Of a DNA stretch of 64,000 nt, positions 23,473 to 30,927 are shown piece by piece. This DNA comes from a bacterium D16-76 (GTDB lineage Bacteria > Bacillota > Clostridia > Oscillospirales > Acutalibacteraceae). The first letter of the stretch is position 1. The number at the start of each line of letters is the position of its first letter. Position numbers and translations under genes: made by a program. Location of the stretch: positions 62,001 to 126,000 of the forward strand of contig QZEE01000002.1 of assembly GCA_009917445.1 (NCBI GenBank), in the 5' to 3' direction. The notes beneath the pieces are model-generated. The model was not told where the DNA came from and did no database searches. It worked only from the letters and a program-made list of their open reading frames with translations.

Positions 23473-23964
23473 ATGAAATGGTTTAACAATCCGCAGACTT
23501 TGGAAGATTTAAAGAAAGAGTACAAGCGCCTGGCGGTTCAGCACCATCCCGATATGGGCGGCAGAAAAGAGGACATGCAGGAGATCAACAATGAGTATGA
23601 AAAACTGTTCGAGCAGTTAAAGAATACTCATAAGAACGCCGAGGGCGAGTTCTACACTTCCACTAAGGGCACTACTGAAACGGCGGCGGAGTTCATGGAC
23701 ATTATTTCTTCCCTGATTCATTTAGAGGGGATCGCCATTGAGGTATGCGGCTCTTGGCTTTGGGTAACTGGTGATACTAAGCCGCATAAAGACGTACTGA
23801 AAGAATTGAAATTCCGATGGAGTTCTAATAAGCAAGCCTGGTATTTCCATAGGGACGGATATCACAAGCGCAGTAAACGCAGCCTTAGCCTTGATGAAAT
23901 TCGGGATTTTTACGGCAACGAAAAGATCGATCAGAACGTCAAACATGGTATAGCCGTTGCATAA
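23473..23964 (+). CDS. J-domain (DnaJ-like) protein
   Basis: 163 aa from ATG 23473, TTGGAGG 8 nt upstream. Residues 8-50: L-E-D-L-K-K-E-Y-K-R-L-A-V-Q-H-H-P-D-M-G-G, the J-domain helix II and H-P-D loop. The C-terminal domain (G-S-W-L-W-V-T-G-D-T-K then F-R-W-S-S-N-K-Q-A-W-Y-F) is typical of mobile-element J proteins. It should engage host DnaK; the client is unknown. Confidence 0.8.
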   Translation: MKWFNNPQTLEDLKKEYKRLAVQHHPDMGGRKEDMQEINNEYEKLFEQLKNTHKNAEGEFYTSTKGTTETAAEFMDIISSLIHLEGIAIEVCGSWLWVTGDTKPHKDVLKELKFRWSSNKQAWYFHRDGYHKRSKRSLSLDEIRDFYGNEKIDQNVKHGIAVA

Positions 23965-24022
23965 ATCGTGAGGTTGTGATATATACCATGTGGTAGTAAT
24001 TTTACGGATAGGAGATGGTTGA

Positions 24023-24124
24023 GTGGGTGTGAAAATCTGCTGGCCTTTGTGGTATGGCGGCTATGGTGATGAAGATTATGTAGATGGGGAGTATATAGGC
24101 AAAGAAAATTTTGTATACGATTAA
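24023..24124 (+). CDS. Very small protein, GTG start
   Basis: 33 aa (MGVKICWPLWYGG start), GGAGATG upstream, followed directly by a terminator. Aromatic and Gly-rich start, acidic tail. Coding is plausible but short. Confidence 0.4.
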   Translation: MGVKICWPLWYGGYGDEDYVDGEYIGKENFVYD

Positions 24125-24130
24125 CGAGAT

Positions 24131-24156
24131 GGCGGCGGGAAAACCCGCCGCTTTTT
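24131..24156 (+). terminator. Intrinsic terminator
   Basis: GCGGCGGG/CCCGCCGC stem, AAAA loop, TTTTT tail. Confidence 0.88.
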
Positions 24157-24165
24157 CTTATGAAA

Positions 24166-24198
24166 GTTAGCAAAGATTATCTTTTGTCTGTAAATATA
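24166..24198 (+). promoter_or_regulatory. Two-block phage promoter, site 12
   Basis: GTTAGCAA (24166) and TCTGTAAATATA (24187), spacing 21. It is followed by GGAGGTG but no real gene, only a nine-codon frame, then by site 13. Confidence 0.75.
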
Positions 24199-24254
24199 TT
24201 GCAAGGAGGTGTTGCAAAGAATTATCGGCAACCGAAAATAAATCTTAGGTTGCA

Positions 24255-24287
24255 GTTAGCAAAGTTCAATCAATTTCTGTAAATATA
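24255..24287 (+). promoter_or_regulatory. Two-block phage promoter, site 13
   Basis: GTTAGCAA (24255) and TCTGTAAATATA (24276), spacing 21; second of a tandem pair 89 nt apart. Confidence 0.8.
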
Positions 24288-24327
24288 ACAGAGCACAATA
24301 AAAAATAAAATCTTGGAGGTACAAATC

Positions 24328-25566
24328 ATGAGTAAGGTAAGCACACAGAGCAACATCCGCAGGAGCAACATTCAGTGGACAGCCAAAAGGCTGAAGAAGG
24401 AAATGGAAAAAGGAAGCCTCAACTTTGACAATGCAGTACAGCGCAACTTGGTGTGGGACGATTCCAAAAAGTCGCTGCTGATTCACAGCATGATTTATGG
24501 GTTTGCGATCCCTGGCTTCTACTTCACCTACGACAGAGAGAACGATATGTACGACAGCCTAGACGGAAAGCAGCGCTGCAATGCAATCGTTACTTTTATG
24601 AACGATGAGTATGCGTTGACCAATGACACCCCGCCCGTATTTGACGAGGACGTAGAGCCTGACGAGGACGGTTGCCGTCCTATGTTAGAGATTAAGGGCA
24701 AGTTATACTCCGAGCTTCCCCAGTGGGCGCAAGATGCGATAGCTGATTTCAGCTTGACCATCTACTATTTTGAGAACGTGAACGAGGAAGATGTTAAGGA
24801 GTTTTTTAGGCGCTTGAATAACGGCAAGCCGCTGACGGCGGTAGAGTTGACACGGGTAAGCACTCCCAGCCTAAAAGACTTCCAGGAGCTTGCCAGCCAC
24901 AATGCGGTGCAGATGGTGGTGACAGATGCCGCAAAACGGCGCTTCACCGATGAAAATATCGCCATGCAGGTCTATAACATGGTGACTTCTGATTCTCCCG
25001 ACTTCTCTACAAAAGCTTTCCGCGAGTGGGCAAAGTCTGTAGAGGTCGAGAATGAAATCAAATTTAAGGTCGAGAACGCTATGACTTCCTATCTGGCATT
25101 CACTGACAGTCTTTCTCCGGTGAGTGATAAGAAGATTTTGAAGTCTGTTAAGACCAGAACGCATTTTGTGTGCGCTGTTTACTTCTGCTATCTGGCTCTT
25201 GAAGCTGGTATGACACAGGAAGAAATCGACAGCACACTGAAAGACTTTTTCAGCGGCAAGCCTACCGTTTCCGAGGTATATAATCAGACCGTGGGTTCTG
25301 GCAGCGCCAAGCCCCATTCTGTACAGACGAGGCAACGTGTAATCCAGTCTTTGGTACATGTAACTCCTGCATTGGAAGATGATGACAGCGATACCGATGA
25401 GGACGTAGAAGTTTTAGAGGCTGACGATGTTCCTACTATGGACGTGCTGCACGATCTGGAAGCCGAAGAAATTGGCGGAGCGGCGATTGGCTCTAAGGAA
25501 GAAGAAAAGGACGAAACGAATACCAATGATGAGGACGATGATCAGTTAATCGGGTTTGGATTCTAA
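24328..25566 (+). CDS. DUF262 (ParB-like nuclease fold) protein
   Basis: 412 aa from ATG 24328, TTGGAGG upstream. The N-terminal domain has V-Q-R-N-L-V-W-D, L-I-H-S-M-I-Y-G-F-A-I-P-G-F-Y and the L-D-G-K-Q-R motif of DUF262, the ParB/Srx-like fold of GmrS-type nucleases. F-R-R-L-N-N-G-K-P-L follows, also typical. There is no DUF1524 HNH partner, so cleavage is unproven. The last 70 residues are extremely acidic (D-D-D-S-D-T-D-E-D and E-E-E-K-D-E runs), as in DNA mimics. A strong terminator follows. Confidence 0.8.
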   Translation: MSKVSTQSNIRRSNIQWTAKRLKKEMEKGSLNFDNAVQRNLVWDDSKKSLLIHSMIYGFAIPGFYFTYDRENDMYDSLDGKQRCNAIVTFMNDEYALTNDTPPVFDEDVEPDEDGCRPMLEIKGKLYSELPQWAQDAIADFSLTIYYFENVNEEDVKEFFRRLNNGKPLTAVELTRVSTPSLKDFQELASHNAVQMVVTDAAKRRFTDENIAMQVYNMVTSDSPDFSTKAFREWAKSVEVENEIKFKVENAMTSYLAFTDSLSPVSDKKILKSVKTRTHFVCAVYFCYLALEAGMTQEEIDSTLKDFFSGKPTVSEVYNQTVGSGSAKPHSVQTRQRVIQSLVHVTPALEDDDSDTDEDVEVLEADDVPTMDVLHDLEAEEIGGAAIGSKEEEKDETNTNDEDDDQLIGFGF

Positions 25567-25574
25567 GACACGAG

Positions 25575-25606
25575 GCGGGAGCAGCAAAAGCCGCTCCCGC
25601 TTTTTT
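25575..25606 (+). terminator. Intrinsic terminator
   Basis: GCGGGAGC/GCTCCCGC stem, TTTTTT tail. Confidence 0.88.
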
Positions 25607-25615
25607 ATTTATATA

Positions 25616-25648
25616 GTTAGCATTATTGTTATTCCATCTGTAATTAAG
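25616..25648 (+). promoter_or_regulatory. Two-block phage promoter, site 14
   Basis: GTTAGCAT (25616) and TCTGTAATTAAG (25637), spacing 21; the weakest second block. Confidence 0.6.
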
Positions 25649-25690
25649 GTGTAAGCGGTACAATAAATTCAATTTAATGGAGGTCAATCT

Positions 25691-26557
25691 ATGAGCAAGA
25701 AAAATAACCGTATGAGCCTGGAAACAATTAAGAAAGCGTTGAGTGATTCGGACTGTGACGTAAGAGCCGCCGCCATGAACGCTTGCCAGGGCAAGGACAT
25801 CCCGCTTGACGTGATCAAGCTGGGGTTGAGTGATTCGGACTGGCACGTAAGAGCCGCCGCCATGAACGCTTGCCAGGGCAAGGACATCCCGCTTGACGTG
25901 ATCAAGCTGGGGTTGAGTGATTCGGACTGGCACGTAAGAGCCGCCGCCATGAACGCTTGCCAGGGCAAGGACATCCCGCTTGACGTGATCAAGCTGGGGT
26001 TGAGTGATTCGGACTGTGACGTAAGAGCCGCCGCCATGAACGCTTGCCAGGGCAAGGACATCCCGCTTGACGTGATCAAGCTGGGGTTGAGTGATTCGGA
26101 CTGTGACGTAAGAGCCGCCGCCATGAACGCTTGCCAGGGCAAGGACATCCCGCTTGACGTGATCAAGCTGGGGTTGAGTGATTCGGACTGGCACGTAAGA
26201 GCCGCCGCCATGAAAGTGTGTGAGAAAAACGGGATTGAAGCTCCTGTTATTCGCACGATTGAGCCGCCTAAACGTGTCTACAAGAAGTGTGTTGCGGATG
26301 TGATCGTGGTTGCAGAGATTCCGAAGGATGCTGAGGTGCGCGGTTCCATTGGGCACAAATGCCGTGCAAACAAGGCGATCATCCGTGAGATTATCGGAGA
26401 CTTTTGCGGCGAGAAAGTTGGTATTTCTGTATTCGACAGAACTACTACTTACTATGTCGGTGACGAGGTGTACATTGAGGACTTTGATAGGAGCGATGAA
26501 GAATGTTCGACTGGATTCCATTTCTTCTGCACAAAGTCAGAGGCCGAGAGGTATTAA
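25691..26557 (+). CDS. HEAT-like repeat protein with DUF5758-type C-terminal domain
   Basis: 288 aa, TGGAGG upstream. Six 29-residue units (L-S-D-S-D-x-x-V-R-A-A-A-M-N-A-C-Q-G-K-D-I-P) fill residues 17-175 and differ only at two positions, C-D or W-H. The repeat reads like a HEAT solenoid helix pair. The C-terminal domain (about 200-288: V-R-G-S-I-G-H-K-C-R-A, Y-Y-V-G-D-E-V, C-S-T-G-F-H-F-F) matches the DUF5758 domain usually found after pentapeptide repeats. Likely a protein-binding scaffold. Confidence 0.8.
   Translation: MSKKNNRMSLETIKKALSDSDCDVRAAAMNACQGKDIPLDVIKLGLSDSDWHVRAAAMNACQGKDIPLDVIKLGLSDSDWHVRAAAMNACQGKDIPLDVIKLGLSDSDCDVRAAAMNACQGKDIPLDVIKLGLSDSDCDVRAAAMNACQGKDIPLDVIKLGLSDSDWHVRAAAMKVCEKNGIEAPVIRTIEPPKRVYKKCVADVIVVAEIPKDAEVRGSIGHKCRANKAIIREIIGDFCGEKVGISVFDRTTTYYVGDEVYIEDFDRSDEECSTGFHFFCTKSEAERY
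25741..26216 (+). repeat. 87-bp tandem repeats, six units
   Basis: Units begin at 25741, 25828, 25915, 26002, 26089 and 26176, nearly identical at the DNA level; the only recurring difference is tgtgac versus tggcac. The sixth is truncated. Identity of this kind means recent expansion or copy-number change by slippage or recombination. Confidence 0.95.
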
Positions 26558-26572
26558 GGATTCAAACGGCAA

Positions 26573-26603
26573 GGGGAGGGCATATGCCCTCCCCTATTTT
26601 TAT
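26573..26603 (+). terminator. Intrinsic terminator
   Basis: GGGGAGGGCATATGCCCTCC with its last CC completes a palindromic stem, followed by TATTTTTATTT; same stem as the one at 20194. Confidence 0.85.
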
Positions 26604-26614
26604 TTGTATGAACA

Positions 26615-26647
26615 GTTAGCATTTAATGATTTCGTCCTGTAAATATA
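26615..26647 (+). promoter_or_regulatory. Two-block phage promoter, site 15
   Basis: GTTAGCAT (26615) and CCTGTAAATATA (26636), spacing 21. Confidence 0.72.
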
Positions 26648-26675
26648 ACAGAAAACAGTTTGGAGGGAAGTACGG

Positions 26676-27011
26676 ATGAATAAAGATAAACTTGCAGAAG
26701 AACTGCGGAACGGGAAAAGAGCGATTGATCTGTTAGAGTTTTGCGCTGGGCAGGAATGTGAAATATTTAAGGCCAAGCGCTTCCAGCCTGGGGATGAAAT
26801 CATTTACATACCTGATGTTTATCTGAATGAGCTGGCGACTGGAAAGTCTGGGTGTACCGAAGAAGAAATCGAAGAAATCATTGACTGTTGCTATTCTGGA
26901 AATGACTTCATTGATGAATGTGATGGGGATATACAAAAGGCTGAAGTTCTTTTTGGATATTGCGATTGGCAACATCCGTCATCCGCTATTGATGAATTGG
27001 AGGATGATTAA
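26676..27011 (+). CDS. Hypothetical acidic protein
   Basis: 111 aa, TTTGGAGGG upstream. Helical N-terminus with C-A-G-Q-E-C, then an acidic E-E-E-I-E-E-I-I-D-C-C stretch. Start of a five-gene unit without internal promoter. No family recognised. Confidence 0.6.
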   Translation: MNKDKLAEELRNGKRAIDLLEFCAGQECEIFKAKRFQPGDEIIYIPDVYLNELATGKSGCTEEEIEEIIDCCYSGNDFIDECDGDIQKAEVLFGYCDWQHPSSAIDELEDD

Positions 27012-27014
27012 CAT

Positions 27015-27188
27015 ATGTTAAAGCCAAGGGTATGCGGAGTTATTCTCATATTGATTTCTGCGTTGGTGCTATGGTATTGCGCCGTACATAATTGTGATGC
27101 AACAGGTGGAGTGTTTTATGCGTTGCTTGGATTGTGCATGTTGCTTATAAAAGACGGGGACAGTGATGATAAAGAATGGAGAGAGTGA
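27015..27188 (+). CDS. Small membrane protein
   Basis: 57 aa starting 4 nt after the preceding stop. Two hydrophobic spans (about 7-23 and 31-46) and an acidic tail D-G-D-S-D-D-K-E. Ribosome site GAGGATG lies in the previous gene end. Confidence 0.6.
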   Translation: MLKPRVCGVILILISALVLWYCAVHNCDATGGVFYALLGLCMLLIKDGDSDDKEWRE

Positions 27189-27191
27189 ATC

Positions 27192-27413
27192 ATGACACAT
27201 AATGCGTGGGAGCATGGGGATAGATTGACAATTCATAACGCAAGCAAAGAACAACTAAAATTTATGGTTAGGGGTCGTGATAGATGCATTAAGGACATGA
27301 CCAAAGAGATAGAAACTTTGAAATCGGAAAACAAGATACTTTTGGATGCGGCTGCTAAATGGGCGGGTATGGTGATGGAGCTGCAAAACAGATTGGAAAA
27401 AGAGAAAGGATGA
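27192..27413 (+). CDS. Small coiled-coil protein
   Basis: 73 aa, GGAGAGAG upstream. Residues 30-73 form a heptad-like coiled coil (K-E-I-E-T-L-K-S-E-N-K-I-L-L). Overlaps the next ATG by 4 nt. Confidence 0.6.
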   Translation: MTHNAWEHGDRLTIHNASKEQLKFMVRGRDRCIKDMTKEIETLKSENKILLDAAAKWAGMVMELQNRLEKEKG

Positions 27414-27892
27414 AGATTGTGTATACATTGGCTAAATTTGTTCGAGATGCGAAAGCTGGAATGAGTTTAGAACTCATATGGCGTTACGGAAAAACTGGTG
27501 ATGACATTGATGAGCGGTTGCGTGGAGTAAGAGAGGTTACACGGGTTTCAAGCTATAAAATGGAAATGACAAATGCACAAGGCCAGGAAAGTTTTTTGCA
27601 TTTTGGTAGTGCAAAACTGGTTGAGTATGATGACGAGTACTTAACAGTTTATAATCCAATTAGGCGCGAACTTACAGAAGATGAGCGGCGTGTCTTGGAT
27701 AAAATCGATTCTACTGATATGTTTTTCTTGAAAAAAGAATATGCTAGAAAATCTTCTTGTCCATGGATTGACCCGTATGGAAACAAGACGATCAAAGGAA
27801 AGCGATATATCAGTTATGAAAATAAAGTGTTGGATTACTCTATGCGTGGGGAGATGATATTGAAATATCGTATCATTCAAGTTAGCAAATAG
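27410..27892 (+). CDS. Hypothetical protein
   Basis: 160 aa from ATG 27410 (AAAGAAAGG upstream). Mixed alpha/beta, S-C-P-W-I-D-P-Y-G-N-K near the C-terminus. The last codons are the first block of promoter site 16, as at site 5. Unknown function. Confidence 0.6.
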   Translation: MKIVYTLAKFVRDAKAGMSLELIWRYGKTGDDIDERLRGVREVTRVSSYKMEMTNAQGQESFLHFGSAKLVEYDDEYLTVYNPIRRELTEDERRVLDKIDSTDMFFLKKEYARKSSCPWIDPYGNKTIKGKRYISYENKVLDYSMRGEMILKYRIIQVSK

Positions 27893-27913
27893 GCGGTATG
27901 TTCTGTAAATATA
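27881..27913 (+). promoter_or_regulatory. Two-block phage promoter, site 16
   Basis: GTTAGCAA (27881, inside the upstream gene end) and TCTGTAAATATA (27902), spacing 21; exact consensus. Confidence 0.8.
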
Positions 27914-27943
27914 GTGAAAGAAAATGAATTGGAGGTAGGCAAA

Positions 27944-28156
27944 ATGACATTGAAAATAGATACGATTAACATTGTTGTAGATGTACATGAAGGGATGGTG
28001 AAAGGCGTGTATACAGATTCTGACTATCCTATAAACGTGGAAGTGTTAGATCGTGATATTAACGCTAGTTCAGCAGATGACGAGGATGAATTGAATCGAA
28101 TTGAAAATGAGCTGGACGCTATTCATACATCACCTACTTGGAGGACACTATGGTAA
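27944..28156 (+). CDS. Small acidic protein
   Basis: 70 aa from ATG 27944, TTGGAGG 8 nt upstream. Beta strands followed by an acidic helix (D-D-E-D-E-L-N-R-I-E-N-E-L). Unknown. Confidence 0.55.
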   Translation: MTLKIDTINIVVDVHEGMVKGVYTDSDYPINVEVLDRDINASSADDEDELNRIENELDAIHTSPTWRTLW

Positions 28157-28183
28157 ATAACATAAATGGAGGTAAACACTACC

Positions 28184-28387
28184 ATGACTAGTATCGTCTA
28201 TCAAGATCGTGCGAGTGGTTCGATGTACTTATATCGTCCCAAATATCCAGCCCAGCGCAGTATGTATGAACAGAAAAGAATGGAACGGATATTGGCAGCA
28301 ATGGAAGAATTAAGTCATACAGGTAATATCAATATATACTTGTATAAAAAAGGTCGGTTGAGAAAGATTGCACAGCACAATATATAA
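28184..28387 (+). CDS. Small basic protein
   Basis: 67 aa from ATG 28184, ATGGAGG upstream. Aromatic N-terminal strands, basic helix. Unknown. Confidence 0.55.
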   Translation: MTSIVYQDRASGSMYLYRPKYPAQRSMYEQKRMERILAAMEELSHTGNINIYLYKKGRLRKIAQHNI

Positions 28388-28404
28388 AAAATGGAGGTTT
28401 TAAA

Positions 28405-28599
28405 ATGAAAATCACTTTCGATGTAGCAAAGGAAAAAGGGAGCAAAAGGTACTATGCTTTTGATGTGGAGAACCCCGATATGCCTGTAAGTGGCAACAAG
28501 CCAACATATGGCACAAAGAAAGATGCCTTGCACAATGCAGCAGAAAACATGGGTATTCCATATAAAGAATATATGAAGTTGCGGAGGGTGGCGGCATGA
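28405..28599 (+). CDS. Small hypothetical protein
   Basis: 64 aa, ATGGAGG upstream. Compact alpha/beta look (strand, T-K-K-D-A-L-H-N-A-A helix). Overlaps the next ATG by 4 nt. Confidence 0.55.
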   Translation: MKITFDVAKEKGSKRYYAFDVENPDMPVSGNKPTYGTKKDALHNAAENMGIPYKEYMKLRRVAA

Positions 28600-28946
28600 A
28601 GAATGATTTTACTCCGCAGGAGATAGCGGAAATGCACGACCGCAACGAAAATTTCAGTGGAAAGGTTGCGGATTTCAAGAAAGTACGGCTTTACAACGAG
28701 ATTAAAAATGAGCTGGATAACTTCTCAAAGAGCTGTGATAACGTTATTGGGGTTGACAGTTTCGAGTTGAATCCCAATGAAAAGAATACAATTTTGTGGG
28801 CCACAATGACACCAGCGGTATTTCTTGATAGAGATGGGATTAAGCAGTTGGTTTCAATAATCTCGAAAGCGGATCACCTTGCATTTACATCCAGTAATGA
28901 TGCAATTCGTATTGTGGTTGGGATACAGGATATCTGGGAAAAATAA
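28596..28946 (+). CDS. Hypothetical protein
   Basis: 116 aa, GGAGGGTG upstream within the previous gene. Alpha/beta with no recognised motif; last gene of the site-16 unit. Confidence 0.55.
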   Translation: MKNDFTPQEIAEMHDRNENFSGKVADFKKVRLYNEIKNELDNFSKSCDNVIGVDSFELNPNEKNTILWATMTPAVFLDRDGIKQLVSIISKADHLAFTSSNDAIRIVVGIQDIWEK

Positions 28947-28959
28947 AAGGAACAGAAAA

Positions 28960-28992
28960 GTTAGCAAAATTAGTTTCTATTCTGTAAATACA
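28960..28992 (+). promoter_or_regulatory. Two-block phage promoter, site 17
   Basis: GTTAGCAA (28960) and TCTGTAAATACA (28981), spacing 21. Confidence 0.75.
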
Positions 28993-29020
28993 GTGACCAA
29001 AAAATTTATGGAGGTGTAAG

Positions 29021-29341
29021 ATGAAACATAAGAACAAACGTCTGATGCTGGTCAAATATCACAACGAGGACGATGTAAACCGTCTTGATACCTGTCTCAA
29101 GATGTGCTGTATGCCTCATGTGATTTTTAAGGAGTGCGATTTTGCGGACGGTACTGCTCTCTGGAAAATCTACATTGATCGTGGGCGCTGTACCTGGGAT
29201 GTGGTTATGCGGGAAGTCAATCGTGTTCATCCTGTCAAATTCAACTATGTCAACGATGGAAGTTATATCACGGTGCATGGCTCACTCTGCACCCCTGTTT
29301 GCCCTGCTGTACACAAAGCTACTAATGATCTCATTCTGTAA
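29021..29341 (+). CDS. Hypothetical Cys-containing protein
   Basis: 106 aa, GGAGGTG upstream. Scattered Cys (C-L-K-M-C-C-M-P-H) and beta-rich C-terminus. Its stop is the TAA inside the second block of the next promoter. Confidence 0.6.
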   Translation: MKHKNKRLMLVKYHNEDDVNRLDTCLKMCCMPHVIFKECDFADGTALWKIYIDRGRCTWDVVMREVNRVHPVKFNYVNDGSYITVHGSLCTPVCPAVHKATNDLIL

Positions 29342-29346
29342 ATATA
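29335..29346 (+). promoter_or_regulatory. Degenerate two-block promoter, site 18
   Basis: TCTGTAAATATA is intact but the first block expected at 29314 is missing, so this is a half site inside a coding end. Confidence 0.35.
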
Positions 29347-29360
29347 CGGAGGTGTGAAAT

Positions 29361-29792
29361 ATGAAGGAATTAACGCTGAGAAACATGATCGAGGATGCCA
29401 AGGGCAAATACCTGGAAAGGAATGGGATGCTTGATCGGTACTGGAAGGACGAAGGGCTGATATTTACGCTTGAGAGTTATTATAGTTCTATAGGTTCCGT
29501 GCTTAACTTTACAGAGGATGACTGGCAAGCATGTAAGGAAAATGATCTGTCACTGTACGATGTTGTGTCTGCCTGTTGTGAGCCGTGGTTCCATGAGGAA
29601 ATGAGTGAGATTGGACAGTATCTTAGTCTGGCGGTGGAGTGTTGGCGCAACGAGAGCGATGAAAGGGATGAGTGTCTAATTCCAGACGAGGATATCCCAA
29701 AGGAAGTGGTGGACGGATTCATCTCAAACTTCTATACCTGGAGGCGTAAGAAGTTGCCCATGGTAAAAGCAATTTATAGTAATAAAGAGTAA
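29361..29792 (+). CDS. Hypothetical acidic protein
   Basis: 143 aa, GGAGGTG upstream. Helical, acidic, Trp-rich; no family recognised. It is unusually GC-richer in codon use than its neighbours. Confidence 0.6.
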   Translation: MKELTLRNMIEDAKGKYLERNGMLDRYWKDEGLIFTLESYYSSIGSVLNFTEDDWQACKENDLSLYDVVSACCEPWFHEEMSEIGQYLSLAVECWRNESDERDECLIPDEDIPKEVVDGFISNFYTWRRKKLPMVKAIYSNKE

Positions 29793-29804
29793 ACACAATT
29801 TTTC

Positions 29805-29837
29805 GTTAGCAAACACCGATTTTGTTCTGTAAATATA
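29805..29837 (+). promoter_or_regulatory. Two-block phage promoter, site 19
   Basis: GTTAGCAA (29805) and TCTGTAAATATA (29826), spacing 21; exact consensus. Confidence 0.8.
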
Positions 29838-29871
29838 GTGCCAACAAAATAAATCTTAGGAGGACATAACA

Positions 29872-30801
29872 ATGGCAGCAAACGTTGAAAGCATGATGTA
29901 CGTTCGTGAGAAGCCCTGGCATGGTCTGGGAACGATGGTCGAAGAAGCACCTACCAGTTCTGATGCGCTCCGATTGGCTGGACTGGATTGGAGAGTGATT
30001 CAACAGAATATTCAAGTCTGCGGTGGAGAACGGATTGCCAACTATAAGGCAAATGTGCGTGAATCAGATGGCGCAGTCCTTGGCGTGGTAACAGATCGCT
30101 ACAGAATTGTGCAGAACGAAGAAGCATTTTCGTTTACCGATTCTTTAATCGGTGGCGAAGTGCGGTACGAAACTGCGGGGAGCCTGTGCGGAGGCAAGAA
30201 AATCTGGCTGCTTGCAAAGCTTCCCGATACCGAACTTGTGGGAGATAAGACGGAGCCTTATGTGTGTTTCACAAATACGCACGATGGATCTGGTGCTGTT
30301 AGGGTATGCATGACACCTGTTAGAGTGGTATGCAATAACACTCTTAACTTGGCGCTCAGTAGTGCCCAGCGTGCCTGGTCGGTAAGACATACTGGTGATA
30401 TCAAGTCAAAGCTCCACGAGGCTAGGATATGCCTTGAAATGGCAAACTCTTATATGGATAAGCTCGGTGTGTATGCTGACCACATGGCTAACACCAAGGT
30501 TACAAGCGATGAGATTCGGGAAATCCTGGATGAGATGTTCCCGGTGGACGATGAGAGTTCCGAAAGGAGCAAGCGCAGCGCAGAAAGAGCCAAAGATGAA
30601 TACTGGGTATGCTACTTTGCGCCAGATTTAGCACAGTTTATGGGAACGGCCTGGGCTGCTATCAATGCAATGAGCGACATGGTATCGCATTGTGAGCCGC
30701 GCCGCAGAACATCCAACTACCAAGAAAATAATTGGCGTAGGATCATGGACGGACATGCAATGATGGATAAGATGGTTTCTTTGCTGAACGTTAAGGCGTA
30801 A
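29872..30801 (+). CDS. DUF932 phage/plasmid-like protein
   Basis: 309 aa, TAGGAGG upstream. The opening (K-P-W-H-G-L-G-T-M-V), the V-V-T-D-R-Y-R-I-V-Q-N-E-E-A-F-S-F motif and R-V-V-C-N-N-T-L-N-L-A-L place it in the DUF932 family (TIGR03299), common on phages and plasmids and of unknown biochemical role. It is a full-length member and is followed by a strong terminator. Confidence 0.9.
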   Translation: MAANVESMMYVREKPWHGLGTMVEEAPTSSDALRLAGLDWRVIQQNIQVCGGERIANYKANVRESDGAVLGVVTDRYRIVQNEEAFSFTDSLIGGEVRYETAGSLCGGKKIWLLAKLPDTELVGDKTEPYVCFTNTHDGSGAVRVCMTPVRVVCNNTLNLALSSAQRAWSVRHTGDIKSKLHEARICLEMANSYMDKLGVYADHMANTKVTSDEIREILDEMFPVDDESSERSKRSAERAKDEYWVCYFAPDLAQFMGTAWAAINAMSDMVSHCEPRRRTSNYQENNWRRIMDGHAMMDKMVSLLNVKA

Positions 30802-30816
30802 GAAGAACTTGCGTAG

Positions 30817-30848
30817 GCTGGGCGGCAAAAGCCGCCCAGCTTTTTTTT
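30817..30848 (+). terminator. Intrinsic terminator
   Basis: GCTGGGCGGC/GCCGCCCAGC stem, AAAA loop, T8 tail. Confidence 0.92.
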
Positions 30849-30855
30849 ATTTATT

Positions 30856-30888
30856 GTTAGCAAGATATGTATTTCTTCTGTAAATGTA
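30856..30888 (+). promoter_or_regulatory. Two-block phage promoter, site 20
   Basis: GTTAGCAA (30856) and TCTGTAAATGTA (30877), spacing 21. Confidence 0.75.
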
Positions 30889-30927
30889 ATGAGAGCAATA
30901 CAAAAAACGCGAAGGAGAATTGAAAAA

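Noticed and set aside
25741-26216. CRISPR array
   Set aside because: Units are contiguous coding repeats without spacers and no cas genes are present.
25493-26521. Long minus-strand frames over the 87-bp repeats
   Set aside because: An 87-bp unit is a multiple of 3, so every frame without a stop stays open; the plus-strand gene has promoter, ribosome site and known C-terminal domain.
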